Positions 39,878 through 47,211 of a DNA stretch of 47,211 nt are shown here, piece by piece; position 1 is the stretch's first letter, and each line of letters begins with the position of its first letter. Under the pieces are notes generated by a model, which had not been told where the DNA came from, did no database searches, and worked only from the letters and a program-made list of their open reading frames with translations. The stretch is from the NCBI GenBank assembly GCA_902489475.1, contig CABUAH010000006.1, positions 1 to 47,211 of the forward strand. The letters are read 5' to 3'. The translations under genes and the position numbers were made by a program. Origin of the DNA: an uncultured Oscillospiraceae bacterium. GTDB taxonomy: Bacteria; Bacillota; Clostridia; Oscillospirales; Ruminococcaceae.

Positions 39878-42409
39878 ATGCAATACATAGATTTTTTGAA
39901 AAGTAAGATGGCCATAAGCGCAGACAGCGGATTTGAAATTGATAAGATTAAACTAAACCCGGCGCTTAAAGATCATCAAAGAGATATAGTCGCATGGGCG
40001 ATTAAAGGCGGCTGTCGTGCGATATTTGCGAAATTTGGACTTGGCAAAACTATAATGGAACTTGAATTTTGCAAACAGGTTACAGATTATGCAGGCGGTC
40101 AAGCTCTTATTGTTTTACCGCTTGGCGTTAAGCAGGAATTTACACATGATGCAGTTGAACTTTTAGGCTACGACAAACCGCCATATGTAAAAAATATGGA
40201 TGAGATCAAAAAAGCATCTGATCAAATACTGCTCACAAATTATGAGCGTGTGCGTGACGGCGATATAGATCCCTCGTATTTTACCTGTACAAGTCTTGAC
40301 GAGGCAGCGGTACTTAGGAGCTTCGGCAGCAAAACATATCAGGAATGTTTAAAAAAGTTTGATAGGGTGAGATATAAACTTGTTGCTACGGCTACACCGG
40401 ACCCTAACAAGTATAAGGAACTTATCCATTATGCAGGATACTTAGGTGTAATGGATACCGGACAAGCCCTTACACGATTTTTTCAGCGTGACAGCACAAA
40501 GGCTAATAATCTTACTCTTTATCCGCATAAAGAAGAGGAGTTTTGGCTGTGGGTATCATCTTGGGCAGTATTTGTTGGAAAGCCTTCCGATGTAAACCCT
40601 AAGTATTCGGATGAGGGGTACGATCTGCCGCCGCTTAAACTAAACTATCATAGACTCGAAACAAAGCAGAACGAACTGTCAGCTGATAAATTCGGACAGT
40701 TTAAATTAATGGACGAAGCATCGGCAGGACTTAAGGATGCTGCAAAAATCAAACGTGAAAGCATAGTACAAAGAGTGGCTAAGGCAAAAGAAATTATTAA
40801 TTCAGCGCAGAATGACAGTTTTATTCTTTGGCATGATCTTGAGGAGGAACGGCACGAGATAAAAAGGCAGATTGAGGGCGTAACCGATATTTACGGATCT
40901 ATGGACTTAGACACACGAGAGCAAAGAGTTATTGATTTTGCAGAGGGTAAAATACAGCTGTTCGCTACAAAAAAGATATTATCGGGATCAGGTTGTAACT
41001 TTCAAAAACATTGCCACAGAGCGATATTTGTCGGTATTGATTACAAATTTAACGACTTCATTCAGGCTGTACATCGTATATACCGATTTTTACAGACAGA
41101 ACAAGTAATCATCGATATAATTCATATGGACACCGAAGATGAGATTTTAAAAGAACTAATGGAAAAATGGAAGCGATTTGATTATCAGTCTGAAAAAATG
41201 GCGCAGTTAATACGAAAAAACGGATTGTCAAGTACAGATTCTATTGCCGAAAAAATGAAAAGAAGTATAGGAGTAAAGAGAGTGGAAGTAAAAGGAGAAA
41301 AGTATAGATACATAAATAACGATTGTATTTTAGAATGCGATCAAATGAAAGAAAACAGCGTTGGTGCGATCATCACATCAATACCTTTTGGCAATCATTA
41401 TGAATACACGCCGAGTTACAACGATCTCGGACACAACGAGGATAACGACAGATTCTTTGAGCAAATGGACTATCTGACACCTAATTTGCTGAGAATACTT
41501 AAGCCCGGCCGTGTAGCCTGTATACACGTTAAGGACCGTATTTTATTTGGTAACGCAACAGGTGATGGTATGCCGACAGTAGACCCTTTTTCCGATTTAA
41601 CTGTAATGCACTTTATGAAACATGGTTTTAAGTACATGGGCAGGATTGCCGTTACCACAGACGTGGTAAGAGAAAACAATCAGACGTATCGGTTGGGATG
41701 GACTGAGCAATGTAAGGATGGCTCTAAAATGGGCGTAGGTTGCCCCGAATATGTTTTACTCTTCAGAAAACTCCCGACCGATACAAGCAAGGCTTACGCT
41801 GATGAACCGGTGAGAAAATCAAAAGAGGATTATTCAAGGGGGCGTTGGCAGATAGACGCTCACGCTTATTGGCGTTCAAGCGGTAACAGGCTGATTTCAA
41901 AAGATGAACTTAAACAGGTACCCGTAAATAATCTGCAACGTATTTATTCAGAATTTTCAAAAACCCATGTCTACGATTATAAAGAACATATAAGGCTTGC
42001 CGAAGAACTTGACAAAGATGATAAACTTCCAGCAACTTTTATGGTTGTTGCTCCCTCTTGTTGGAATGATACTGTGTGGGACGACATAAACCGAATGAGG
42101 ACGCTTAATGCAGATCAGAAGCGCAGAGATCTACAAATGCACGTTTGTCCGTTACAGCTGGATATTGTGGAACGTCTTATCACACGATACACAAATCCTG
42201 ATGATGTGGTGTTTGACCCTTTTGGCGGAATAGGTACAGTGCCTATGACGGCTATAAAAATGGGGAGATATGGTCTAGCCTGTGAGCTTAACTCCGACTA
42301 CTTCCGGGATGGCGTAGGCTACTGCAAGACAGCGGAAGATAATTTACTAACACCGACTTTGTTTGATTTTATGGAGGACACAAATGAAACTAAAACGGCA
42401 GCAACCTAA
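39878..42409 (+). CDS. SNF2-like helicase fused to a DNA methyltransferase
   Basis: The 843-residue protein has an N-terminal SF2/SNF2 helicase (about residues 25-460). Motifs are Walker A AKFGLGKTIM near residue 54, DEAAVLRSFGSK near residue 146, TATPDPNKYKEL near residue 170 and QAVHRIYRFLQTE near residue 400. The C-terminal beta-class N4/N6 methyltransferase (about 480-820) has TSIPFGNHYEYTP near residue 500 (motif IV, usually S/D-PP-Y/F) and VFDPFGGIGTVPM near residue 780 (motif I). There is no nuclease domain. It may protect phage DNA by methylation coupled to translocation. Confidence 0.88.
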   Translation: MQYIDFLKSKMAISADSGFEIDKIKLNPALKDHQRDIVAWAIKGGCRAIFAKFGLGKTIMELEFCKQVTDYAGGQALIVLPLGVKQEFTHDAVELLGYDKPPYVKNMDEIKKASDQILLTNYERVRDGDIDPSYFTCTSLDEAAVLRSFGSKTYQECLKKFDRVRYKLVATATPDPNKYKELIHYAGYLGVMDTGQALTRFFQRDSTKANNLTLYPHKEEEFWLWVSSWAVFVGKPSDVNPKYSDEGYDLPPLKLNYHRLETKQNELSADKFGQFKLMDEASAGLKDAAKIKRESIVQRVAKAKEIINSAQNDSFILWHDLEEERHEIKRQIEGVTDIYGSMDLDTREQRVIDFAEGKIQLFATKKILSGSGCNFQKHCHRAIFVGIDYKFNDFIQAVHRIYRFLQTEQVIIDIIHMDTEDEILKELMEKWKRFDYQSEKMAQLIRKNGLSSTDSIAEKMKRSIGVKRVEVKGEKYRYINNDCILECDQMKENSVGAIITSIPFGNHYEYTPSYNDLGHNEDNDRFFEQMDYLTPNLLRILKPGRVACIHVKDRILFGNATGDGMPTVDPFSDLTVMHFMKHGFKYMGRIAVTTDVVRENNQTYRLGWTEQCKDGSKMGVGCPEYVLLFRKLPTDTSKAYADEPVRKSKEDYSRGRWQIDAHAYWRSSGNRLISKDELKQVPVNNLQRIYSEFSKTHVYDYKEHIRLAEELDKDDKLPATFMVVAPSCWNDTVWDDINRMRTLNADQKRRDLQMHVCPLQLDIVERLITRYTNPDDVVFDPFGGIGTVPMTAIKMGRYGLACELNSDYFRDGVGYCKTAEDNLLTPTLFDFMEDTNETKTAAT

Positions 42410-42503
42410 ACCGCCAAAGTATTTCGGACGGTATCAAAACGGATTTAATCAGACTGAGGGCAAGGATAGGAGTAAATCAAGGAAGAGGACAAAACAAAAA
42501 TGA
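42384..42503 (+). CDS. Basic 39-residue phage peptide
   Basis: The frame starts MKLKRQQPKPPKYFGRYQNG and is highly basic. It overlaps the end of the methyltransferase gene by 26 bp and the start of the next frame by 4 bp. It is plausible as a small translated frame but no family is recognised. Confidence 0.45.
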   Translation: MKLKRQQPKPPKYFGRYQNGFNQTEGKDRSKSRKRTKQK

Positions 42504-42646
42504 CATTTATAGATTTTTTTGCAGGTGTAGGAGGCTTCCGCAAGGGTTTAGAATTAGCAGGACATAAATGTTTAGGTTTTTGCGAATATGATAAATTTGC
42601 GGTGCAGTCCTATCAGGCAATACATAACAGGGAGGAAAAACAATGA
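42500..42646 (+). pseudogene. N-terminal remnant of a C5-cytosine methyltransferase
   Basis: The 48 residues start MTFIDFFAGVGGFRKGLELA and continue with CEYDKFAVQSYQAIH, which are motifs I and II of m5C methyltransferases. The catalytic PCQ loop and the rest (about 300 residues) are missing. After REEKQ the frame stops at a site that is also the start of the next gene. The rest was probably deleted. Confidence 0.85.
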
Positions 42647-42738
42647 CTGATATTAGATGCATCATGGATAAATGTATCCATAATATTGACGGACATTGTG
42701 ATTGCAATATTATATTTATTGATAATTACGGAGAATAA
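42643..42738 (+). CDS. Cys-rich 31-residue phage peptide
   Basis: The frame starts MTDIRCIMDKCIHNIDGHCD and holds four cysteines spaced like a small zinc site (CIMDKC...CDC). A GGGAGG lies before the ATG. It overlaps the methyltransferase remnant by 4 bp. Function unknown; a DUF1540-like zinc peptide is possible. Confidence 0.5.
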   Translation: MTDIRCIMDKCIHNIDGHCDCNIIFIDNYGE

Positions 42739-42772
42739 TGAGGGAAGAACGAGAAGAAAAGGAGCATGAGAA

Positions 42773-42952
42773 ATGAAAATTGGCGATAAAGTTGTAATGA
42801 ACGATAAATACCATATTAGCGAACAAAACAAAGGTAAGATTTGGACGGTATGCTCTGAGCCGTGGAATTGCTGTGGAACAAGCGTTGTATTGCTTGAAGG
42901 CAGGAGCGGCGGCTATGCCGTTGACGGGCTGACTGTCGTTGAGGGAGCGTGA
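42773..42952 (+). CDS. Small phage protein of unknown function
   Basis: The 59-residue protein starts MKIGDKVVMNDKYHISEQNK, a beta-rich SH3-like opening, followed by CSEPWNCCGTSVVLLEGR and VDGLTVVEGA. The pattern resembles small phage proteins with KOW- or SH3-like folds. AAGGAG precedes the ATG by about 10 bases. Confidence 0.6.
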   Translation: MKIGDKVVMNDKYHISEQNKGKIWTVCSEPWNCCGTSVVLLEGRSGGYAVDGLTVVEGA

Positions 42953-42953
42953 A

Positions 42954-43142
42954 ATGAATACTGCAAAAGCGATGTCAATATTTATAGACATCAATAACCC
43001 AAAATACACGGAACAAGAAAAAGCATTAGCAATAAACATAGTTTTGAAAATGCCTACACACAACAGCATATCAAAATACTGTATGCTAAACGTTATAAAT
43101 TGGCTATGGAGTGAGCATTATGAATGGGAACAGGAGGACTAA
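42954..43142 (+). CDS. Small phage protein of unknown function
   Basis: The 62-residue protein (MNTAKAMSIFIDINNPKYTE onward) looks helical and ends in a Trp-rich WLWSEHYEWEQED. GGGAG lies a few bases before the ATG. It starts 1 bp after the previous stop. No family is recognised. Confidence 0.6.
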   Translation: MNTAKAMSIFIDINNPKYTEQEKALAINIVLKMPTHNSISKYCMLNVINWLWSEHYEWEQED

Positions 43143-43144
43143 AA

Positions 43145-43582
43145 ATGCGTGAAATAATAGTTGAAACAACGTTACCTTACACACATCTTCTTTATGTTAG
43201 AAAATATTCTATATTTACCAATAAATATGAACTTTATATTGTTGGTGTAAATACTAAAGATATTTTCCACACGATGGGAGAATACTTGTATCGTAGCGAA
43301 ACGCAAGTCGAGAGAATAGACCAAGCGAAATGCACACAAGAAAAACTTGACTTTTGGGCAAAAGAAGGATATGAGATTTATGAATTTAAGGACAAATACA
43401 ATGTTGCTGCAAACGCACAATCTACCGCAGACATGCAGGAGGTTAGGCATGGACATTGGGAAACAGGATATTTCCACGACAGGGTATGCAGTTGTTGTAC
43501 ACATCCCGACAATGATTTGGACGATTATCCACACCATTATTGCCCTAACTGCGGCGCAAAAATGGACAAGGACGGTGATTAG
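43145..43582 (+). CDS. Phage protein with C-terminal zinc ribbon
   Basis: The 145-residue protein has a beta-rich N-terminal part and a C-terminal zinc ribbon (RVCSCCTHPDND... HYCPNCGAKMD, about residues 114-143). The HGHWETGYFHDRVCSCC to CPNCGAKM pattern is common in Clostridial prophages, with unknown function. GGAGG precedes the ATG at 43145. Confidence 0.7.
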   Translation: MREIIVETTLPYTHLLYVRKYSIFTNKYELYIVGVNTKDIFHTMGEYLYRSETQVERIDQAKCTQEKLDFWAKEGYEIYEFKDKYNVAANAQSTADMQEVRHGHWETGYFHDRVCSCCTHPDNDLDDYPHHYCPNCGAKMDKDGD

Positions 43583-43648
43583 ATGTTCCAAGCATACATA
43601 CAAGTCTTAAAAGAAAAACTAAAGAAAGAACACAAAAATAATAACTAA
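43583..43648 (+). CDS. Possible 21-residue phage peptide
   Basis: A short frame (MFQAYIQVLKEKLKKEHKNN and one more residue) follows the zinc-ribbon gene directly, sharing no bases with its stop. It may be translated by coupling, but it is too short to support further. Confidence 0.3.
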   Translation: MFQAYIQVLKEKLKKEHKNNN

Positions 43649-43664
43649 TTTATAAGGAGATATA

Positions 43665-43943
43665 ATGAGCAGAATAAACGACAATGCCAAAAGAACGCAC
43701 GATATAAAAATCAGCGTTTCGCTGTGTGATAAAATTATAGGAGGCAGAGATTATATCGTATTAAACAACGGAGATTTTAAAAACGGGGACAAGCTTTTGT
43801 TTTATCCGATAAAGCCGCCCGACGTGGAAACCATATTTAATCACGAAATCATTGACCGTCATGCGTACATAACCGATGTCGATATATTGGGCAACGGTAA
43901 AACAGTTGTAAGGTTTTCCATTTTGAATGATAAGAATTTTTGA
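43665..43943 (+). CDS. DUF3850/ASCH-like phage protein
   Basis: The 92-residue protein has THDIKISVSLCDKIIGGRDYIVLNN and FKNGDKLLFYPIKPP, ending ITDVDILGNGKTVVRFSIL, like ASCH-superfamily and DUF3850 proteins that may bind RNA. The family call is by pattern. AAGGAG precedes the ATG. Confidence 0.6.
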   Translation: MSRINDNAKRTHDIKISVSLCDKIIGGRDYIVLNNGDFKNGDKLLFYPIKPPDVETIFNHEIIDRHAYITDVDILGNGKTVVRFSILNDKNF

Positions 43944-43958
43944 TTAAGGACGAAGTAT

Positions 43959-46331
43959 ATGATTCAAACGATAAAACAGCGAATATCCTGCGTTGATTAT
44001 GCGCAGAGGTACGGACTTGATATACGAAAATCAGGCGACAGAACAATATCTTTAAGCGGTGGAAGCAACGACACCGCTTTAGTCGTTTACGATGACTGGT
44101 TTTATGATTTTAAACTCAGCCAGGGTGGAGATGTTATTGACTTCTGTGCGCTTTTAAAATACAACGGCGACCGAAAGGAAGCTATTCACGAGCTTGCTGA
44201 TATTACAGGGGTTGAGCTTAAATCTGCTCCGAGCGCTGACTGGGTGAAGTATACTCAGAACTTGAACAATAAAATTCAAAAGTGTCATGAAAGCATTCCT
44301 ATTAATATTCTTGATTATCTTCACAGCCGTGCGATAACTGACGAAACTATTTTAAGACTTAAAATAGGCTATGACGAAAAAGAAAAGCGTATAGTTATTC
44401 CGTATTGGAAAAACGGATATATCTGCTACACTATCTCCCGTGCAACAGAGCTTAATCAAAAGATCAAATATAAAAAAGCCCCTCTTGACGGAAACAATGA
44501 AAATGTTCCTTGGGGCTTACATACATTAGACAGAAATTCCGACCTGCTTGTCATCTGTGAAGGTGCATTCGATGCCATATCCTTTGAGCAGGAGGGCTAT
44601 CCGGTGCTTGCGACAATGGGAGGATTCTTCTCAAAATCACAGCTTCAAATGCTTAAATCAATAGCCAAAAACTTCAAGCAAATTATGCTTACCTTTGACA
44701 ACGATGAAGCAGGTGTTTCATTTACAAAATCGCTGTCGGAATTTCTTTTTAACAATCATATTCAGTTTATTACAGCACAGATACCCGATAAATACAAAGA
44801 CATTTCGGAATACTATGCAGACGGTAACAGCCTTGACAATCTTGTTAAACGTGCCGAGAGCGGCATAGTGGCTCTTTGCAAACATATAACTGACAAGGAC
44901 GATTTCAAGCGATTTGCATTTAACGCTTCAAGATTTATCGACAAGCCCGACCTTGCGGAGCTTTTTGAAATAGCGAAACAAAATCTATCGGACGTGTCTA
45001 CAATATGGCTTTCGGAGCTTAAGAAAAAGTGCTTTTCTGCGCCGAGCGAGAATCAGATCGCAAATCTTATAACTGAAAAACATAAGCTGAGATATATCGA
45101 GGAGCTTGGCTTTTACGAATACACAAATAAAAATTATTGGCAGCACAAAAACGACACCGAAATATTATCGTATATAGGGGATGAGCTTGGAATTTATCGG
45201 ACAGGCTCGCGCACAAGATCAATTCTTACACTTATAAAATCTGATACGGTGACAACGGAGCTGTTTAATCAAAAACCGCTTTTTAATTTCTTAAACGGCA
45301 CGCTTGATTTGACAACTCTTAAATTTCGACCGCACTCGCCATCCGACTTGTGTTCTATGCAGGTGGATTACATATATAACCCTAATATGCGCTCCGAAAA
45401 GTGGGATACATTCATAAATCAGATTGCGGCTTACGATTCTAAGCGCATTGCTTTGCTTCAGGAGATAGCAGGGTATATTCTGTTTCCGAACTGCGAGCTT
45501 CAGAAGTGCTTTTTCTTGCTTGGAGACGGCGCAAACGGTAAGTCTGTTTATCTTGATATTCTGACTCATATTTTCGGCGAGGAGCAAACTTCAAACGTTG
45601 AACTTTCTTCACTCTGCGAGCCGTTTCAGCGCATACAGCTTTTAAACAGCATTTTAAATATTTCATCTGAAACCAAATCCGACGTACATGGCTGCGAATC
45701 TATTTTCAAGCAGGTAGTTGTAGGCGACAGAATAAACGGCTGTTACAAAAACAAGAATTTTATTTCTTTTAATTCAAGAGCAAAGTTTCTGTTCGCTACA
45801 AACGAGATTATATCCGCAAGGGATCTCACGTTTGGACTTGAGCGGCGTATATGCTTTATAAAATTCCCGATGAAGTTTATTGACGATCCTGATCCACATA
45901 ATCAGCTTGAGCTTAAGGCAAATAAAAACCTTACGAGAGAGCTTTTAGAGGAGCTTCCGGCGATATTCAACTGGTGCCTGACAGGATATAAAATTCTTCT
46001 GAAAACCAAAGCGTTCACGCAGACTGATGACGAGCAGGTGCTTCTTAACGATTTCAGGGAAACGATAAATCCCATTTATGTTTTTATACAGGATACAAAT
46101 TTCCCGACAGGACTTATCTCAAACACAGAGCTTTATGATATGTATAGGAGCTGGTGTGAAGAAAGTGGTCATAAAACAAGATCGAGAACATCGTTTCTCA
46201 AGGCTTTTGCGCAGTCAAAGCCTGCGAATTTTATAAACAAACGAACAGAATCCGTCAGAGGCTATATTATTGACAATCAGGAAGACCGGAATTGTGACGA
46301 CAGTATACTTGACGATATTTTACTTGATTAA
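43959..46331 (+). CDS. Primase-helicase (Toprim plus D5/SF3 helicase)
   Basis: The 790-residue protein has a degenerate CHC2-like N-terminus (about residues 1-90) and a Toprim domain (about 190-290) with VICEGAFDAIS (Glu) and TFDNDEAGVSF (DxD). The D5/SF3-like helicase C-terminus (about 480-700) has Walker A FLLGDGANGKSVYLDIL near residue 527 and FLFATNEI with the arginine finger region ERRICFIKF near residue 630. It would prime and unwind phage DNA. The N-terminus lacks the cysteines of the usual zinc finger. Confidence 0.9.
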   Translation: MIQTIKQRISCVDYAQRYGLDIRKSGDRTISLSGGSNDTALVVYDDWFYDFKLSQGGDVIDFCALLKYNGDRKEAIHELADITGVELKSAPSADWVKYTQNLNNKIQKCHESIPINILDYLHSRAITDETILRLKIGYDEKEKRIVIPYWKNGYICYTISRATELNQKIKYKKAPLDGNNENVPWGLHTLDRNSDLLVICEGAFDAISFEQEGYPVLATMGGFFSKSQLQMLKSIAKNFKQIMLTFDNDEAGVSFTKSLSEFLFNNHIQFITAQIPDKYKDISEYYADGNSLDNLVKRAESGIVALCKHITDKDDFKRFAFNASRFIDKPDLAELFEIAKQNLSDVSTIWLSELKKKCFSAPSENQIANLITEKHKLRYIEELGFYEYTNKNYWQHKNDTEILSYIGDELGIYRTGSRTRSILTLIKSDTVTTELFNQKPLFNFLNGTLDLTTLKFRPHSPSDLCSMQVDYIYNPNMRSEKWDTFINQIAAYDSKRIALLQEIAGYILFPNCELQKCFFLLGDGANGKSVYLDILTHIFGEEQTSNVELSSLCEPFQRIQLLNSILNISSETKSDVHGCESIFKQVVVGDRINGCYKNKNFISFNSRAKFLFATNEIISARDLTFGLERRICFIKFPMKFIDDPDPHNQLELKANKNLTRELLEELPAIFNWCLTGYKILLKTKAFTQTDDEQVLLNDFRETINPIYVFIQDTNFPTGLISNTELYDMYRSWCEESGHKTRSRTSFLKAFAQSKPANFINKRTESVRGYIIDNQEDRNCDDSILDDILLD

Positions 46332-46344
46332 GGGAGGGAGTAAA

Positions 46345-46734
46345 TTGACGCTTAGAGAGCTTAATTCGTACCGATCGAGCTGCAAGGAGATTGAGTACTT
46401 AGAAAATCAGATACGAACGCAGGTTGTATTTAATTATGTAAACGACAAGTCCGAAAGCTCTTCGTATGCTCAGAAATTAGATGAAATAGACGCTATGACT
46501 AAGCAGGAGTTTCAAAGAAACGAGCTTTTAAAGCAGGCACGTTCAAGGGCGCTGTCCGAATATAATAAACTGACGGAGTATATTTCGCATATTCCCGACA
46601 GTCAGACGAGAACTATTTTTTATCTAAGGTTCATAGAATGTCTTAAGTGGAACAGTATAGCCGACCGAATAGGCGGCAATAATACTGAGGACAGCGTTAA
46701 AAAGAGGTGTTATAGATATGTGGGGAAGGGGTAG
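46345..46734 (+). CDS. Sigma-like phage late-gene regulator (DUF1492/RinA-ArpU type)
   Basis: The 129-residue protein starts with TTG after AGGGAGGG and is mostly helical, with a C-terminal sigma-70 region 4-like helix-turn-helix (RTIFYLRFIECLKWNSIADRIG and DSVKKRCYRYV). Such proteins sit at the end of the early region and turn on late genes. It overlaps no gene and is followed by a strong terminator. Confidence 0.85.
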   Translation: MTLRELNSYRSSCKEIEYLENQIRTQVVFNYVNDKSESSSYAQKLDEIDAMTKQEFQRNELLKQARSRALSEYNKLTEYISHIPDSQTRTIFYLRFIECLKWNSIADRIGGNNTEDSVKKRCYRYVGKG

Positions 46735-46778
46735 GGATGTGGGTGCAAAGTATACAAAAATTAGCAAAAAACTATATA

Positions 46779-46811
46779 AAAAACTAGAACAACAATTGTT
46801 CTAGTTTTTTT
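46779..46811. terminator. Strong bidirectional terminator
   Basis: AAAAACTAGAACAA and its exact complement form a 14-bp stem with a 3-base loop and a T run on the plus strand and A-rich sequence on the other side. Confidence 0.9.
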
Positions 46812-46864
46812 AGAATCAAGAATATTGGCAATAAAGATATTCTTTTGTTCCATATCATCCGCCA

Positions 46865-47211
46865 TCACCGGTGTGTCTTATTTTTGCTATTATAAATACA
46901 CCCACATAAAAACACAATATTTATTAGCGATATACAAAATCCTAAAATAATAAATACAGGCTCTAAAATCAAAATAAAAGCAACCATTAAGATTAAGCTA
47001 ACAAAAGAGAGTATTAACCAAATTAACAATTTCTTTTTATCTTCTTTAATAAAAAATAAACACCCAAAAATTAAATGAACAGCAAAAAAAAATGCAGAAA
47101 TCATCAAAAATGATGATTCATTAATACTGCCGGGCATACTTTTAAATAAATATAAAAGCAAAAATATAAGGAATAAAGATACAATCAAGAAGATAATAGC
47201 ACCGATTAAAA
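46865..47211 (-). CDS. Partial membrane protein (5' end outside the window)
   Basis: The frame is open to the right edge and reads as four hydrophobic helices separated by short charged turns (FIKEDKKK and YNSKNKTHR at the end). A TTG at 47188 would be a possible start, but codons continue in a membrane-like sequence (LIGAIIFLIVSL) to the edge, so the start is probably outside. It is convergent to the late regulator, on the far side of the terminator. No family is recognised. Confidence 0.6.
   Translation of the reverse strand, partial: LIGAIIFLIVSLFLIFLLLYLFKSMPGSINESSFLMISAFFFAVHLIFGCLFFIKEDKKKLLIWLILSFVSLILMVAFILILEPVFIILGFCISLINIVFLCGCIYNSKNKTHR

Larger units (their letters stand above)
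27405..47211. mobile_element. Prophage inserted in cotJC (left part)
   Basis: The element starts at the break in cotJC. It contains a serine integrase, lysogeny genes with a CI-like repressor and operators, and a rightward early/replication module. It ends in the window before structural genes. The left junction (attL) is at about 27405-27410; attR is outside. At least 19.8 kb is present. The gene order fits a siphovirus-type temperate phage of Clostridia. Confidence 0.85.

Noticed and set aside
39878..42409. Helicase-methyltransferase as part of a DISARM, BREX or type ISP defence system
   Set aside because: The other required components are not present and it is embedded in the phage replication module.

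Overview
Chromosomal segment of a low-GC, endospore-forming Firmicute, most likely a gut Clostridium of the Oscillospiraceae/Ruminococcus type. The evidence is the spoIVB-spo0A pair, a cotJ spore-coat operon, glycogen and maltodextrin genes, TTG/GTG/ATG starts with AGGAGG-like ribosome sites, and consensus SigA promoters. The species is inferred from gene content only.

Host part (1 to about 27.4 kb). It holds, in order: a DUF308 membrane protein, tsaD and a 42-residue membrane peptide (minus); an orphan CHAP-SH3 amidase; a Ser/Thr-rich lipoprotein; a signal-peptidase-like membrane protein with a coiled coil; spo0A and spoIVB (minus). Next comes a plus-strand cluster of an MBOAT acyltransferase, a truncated DHHW-like membrane protein, an FkbH-type HAD protein and an acyl carrier protein. 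It looks like a Dlt-like surface-acylation system with a different acyl loader. Cardiolipin synthase, malQ and glgP follow, then fsa and xylB (minus). An AT-rich minus-strand operon of five envelope proteins (22.2-25.6 kb), including a membrane-anchored YD-repeat protein, is read divergently from two small XRE regulators.

Between glgP and fsa lies a compact locus with the layout of an Fst/par-type type I toxin-antitoxin: a 31-residue membrane peptide ending in a WLDR motif, a bidirectional terminator, a convergent antisense RNA with a perfect SigA promoter, and a 31-bp direct repeat that would let the two RNAs pair. Two tandem DNA/RNA cloverleafs sit just upstream. Other non-coding structure includes a 143-bp multi-hairpin element in two copies with stem-preserving differences, a 77-bp hairpin element in two inverted copies, and a structured region upstream of 8405.

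Prophage part (about 27.4 kb to the right edge). The cotJAB operon runs into cotJC, which is cut after 31 recognisable codons. A large serine recombinase gene follows about 0.6 kb away on the minus strand. This is the layout of a prophage inserted in a sporulation gene; the other end lies outside the window. From left to right it carries a membrane protein, the integrase, a likely sRNA, an exonuclease-BRCT protein, a zinc-ribbon membrane protein, a lipoprotein, a LexA/CI-like repressor with operators, and a Cro-like gene. The early and replication region is rightward: PD-(D/E)XK nuclease, Sak4-like ATPase, HD protein, DUF669 protein, SF2 helicase, VRR-NUC, RusA-like protein, helicase-methyltransferase fusion, a C5-methyltransferase remnant, primase-helicase and a sigma-like late regulator. 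Structural genes are not in the window.
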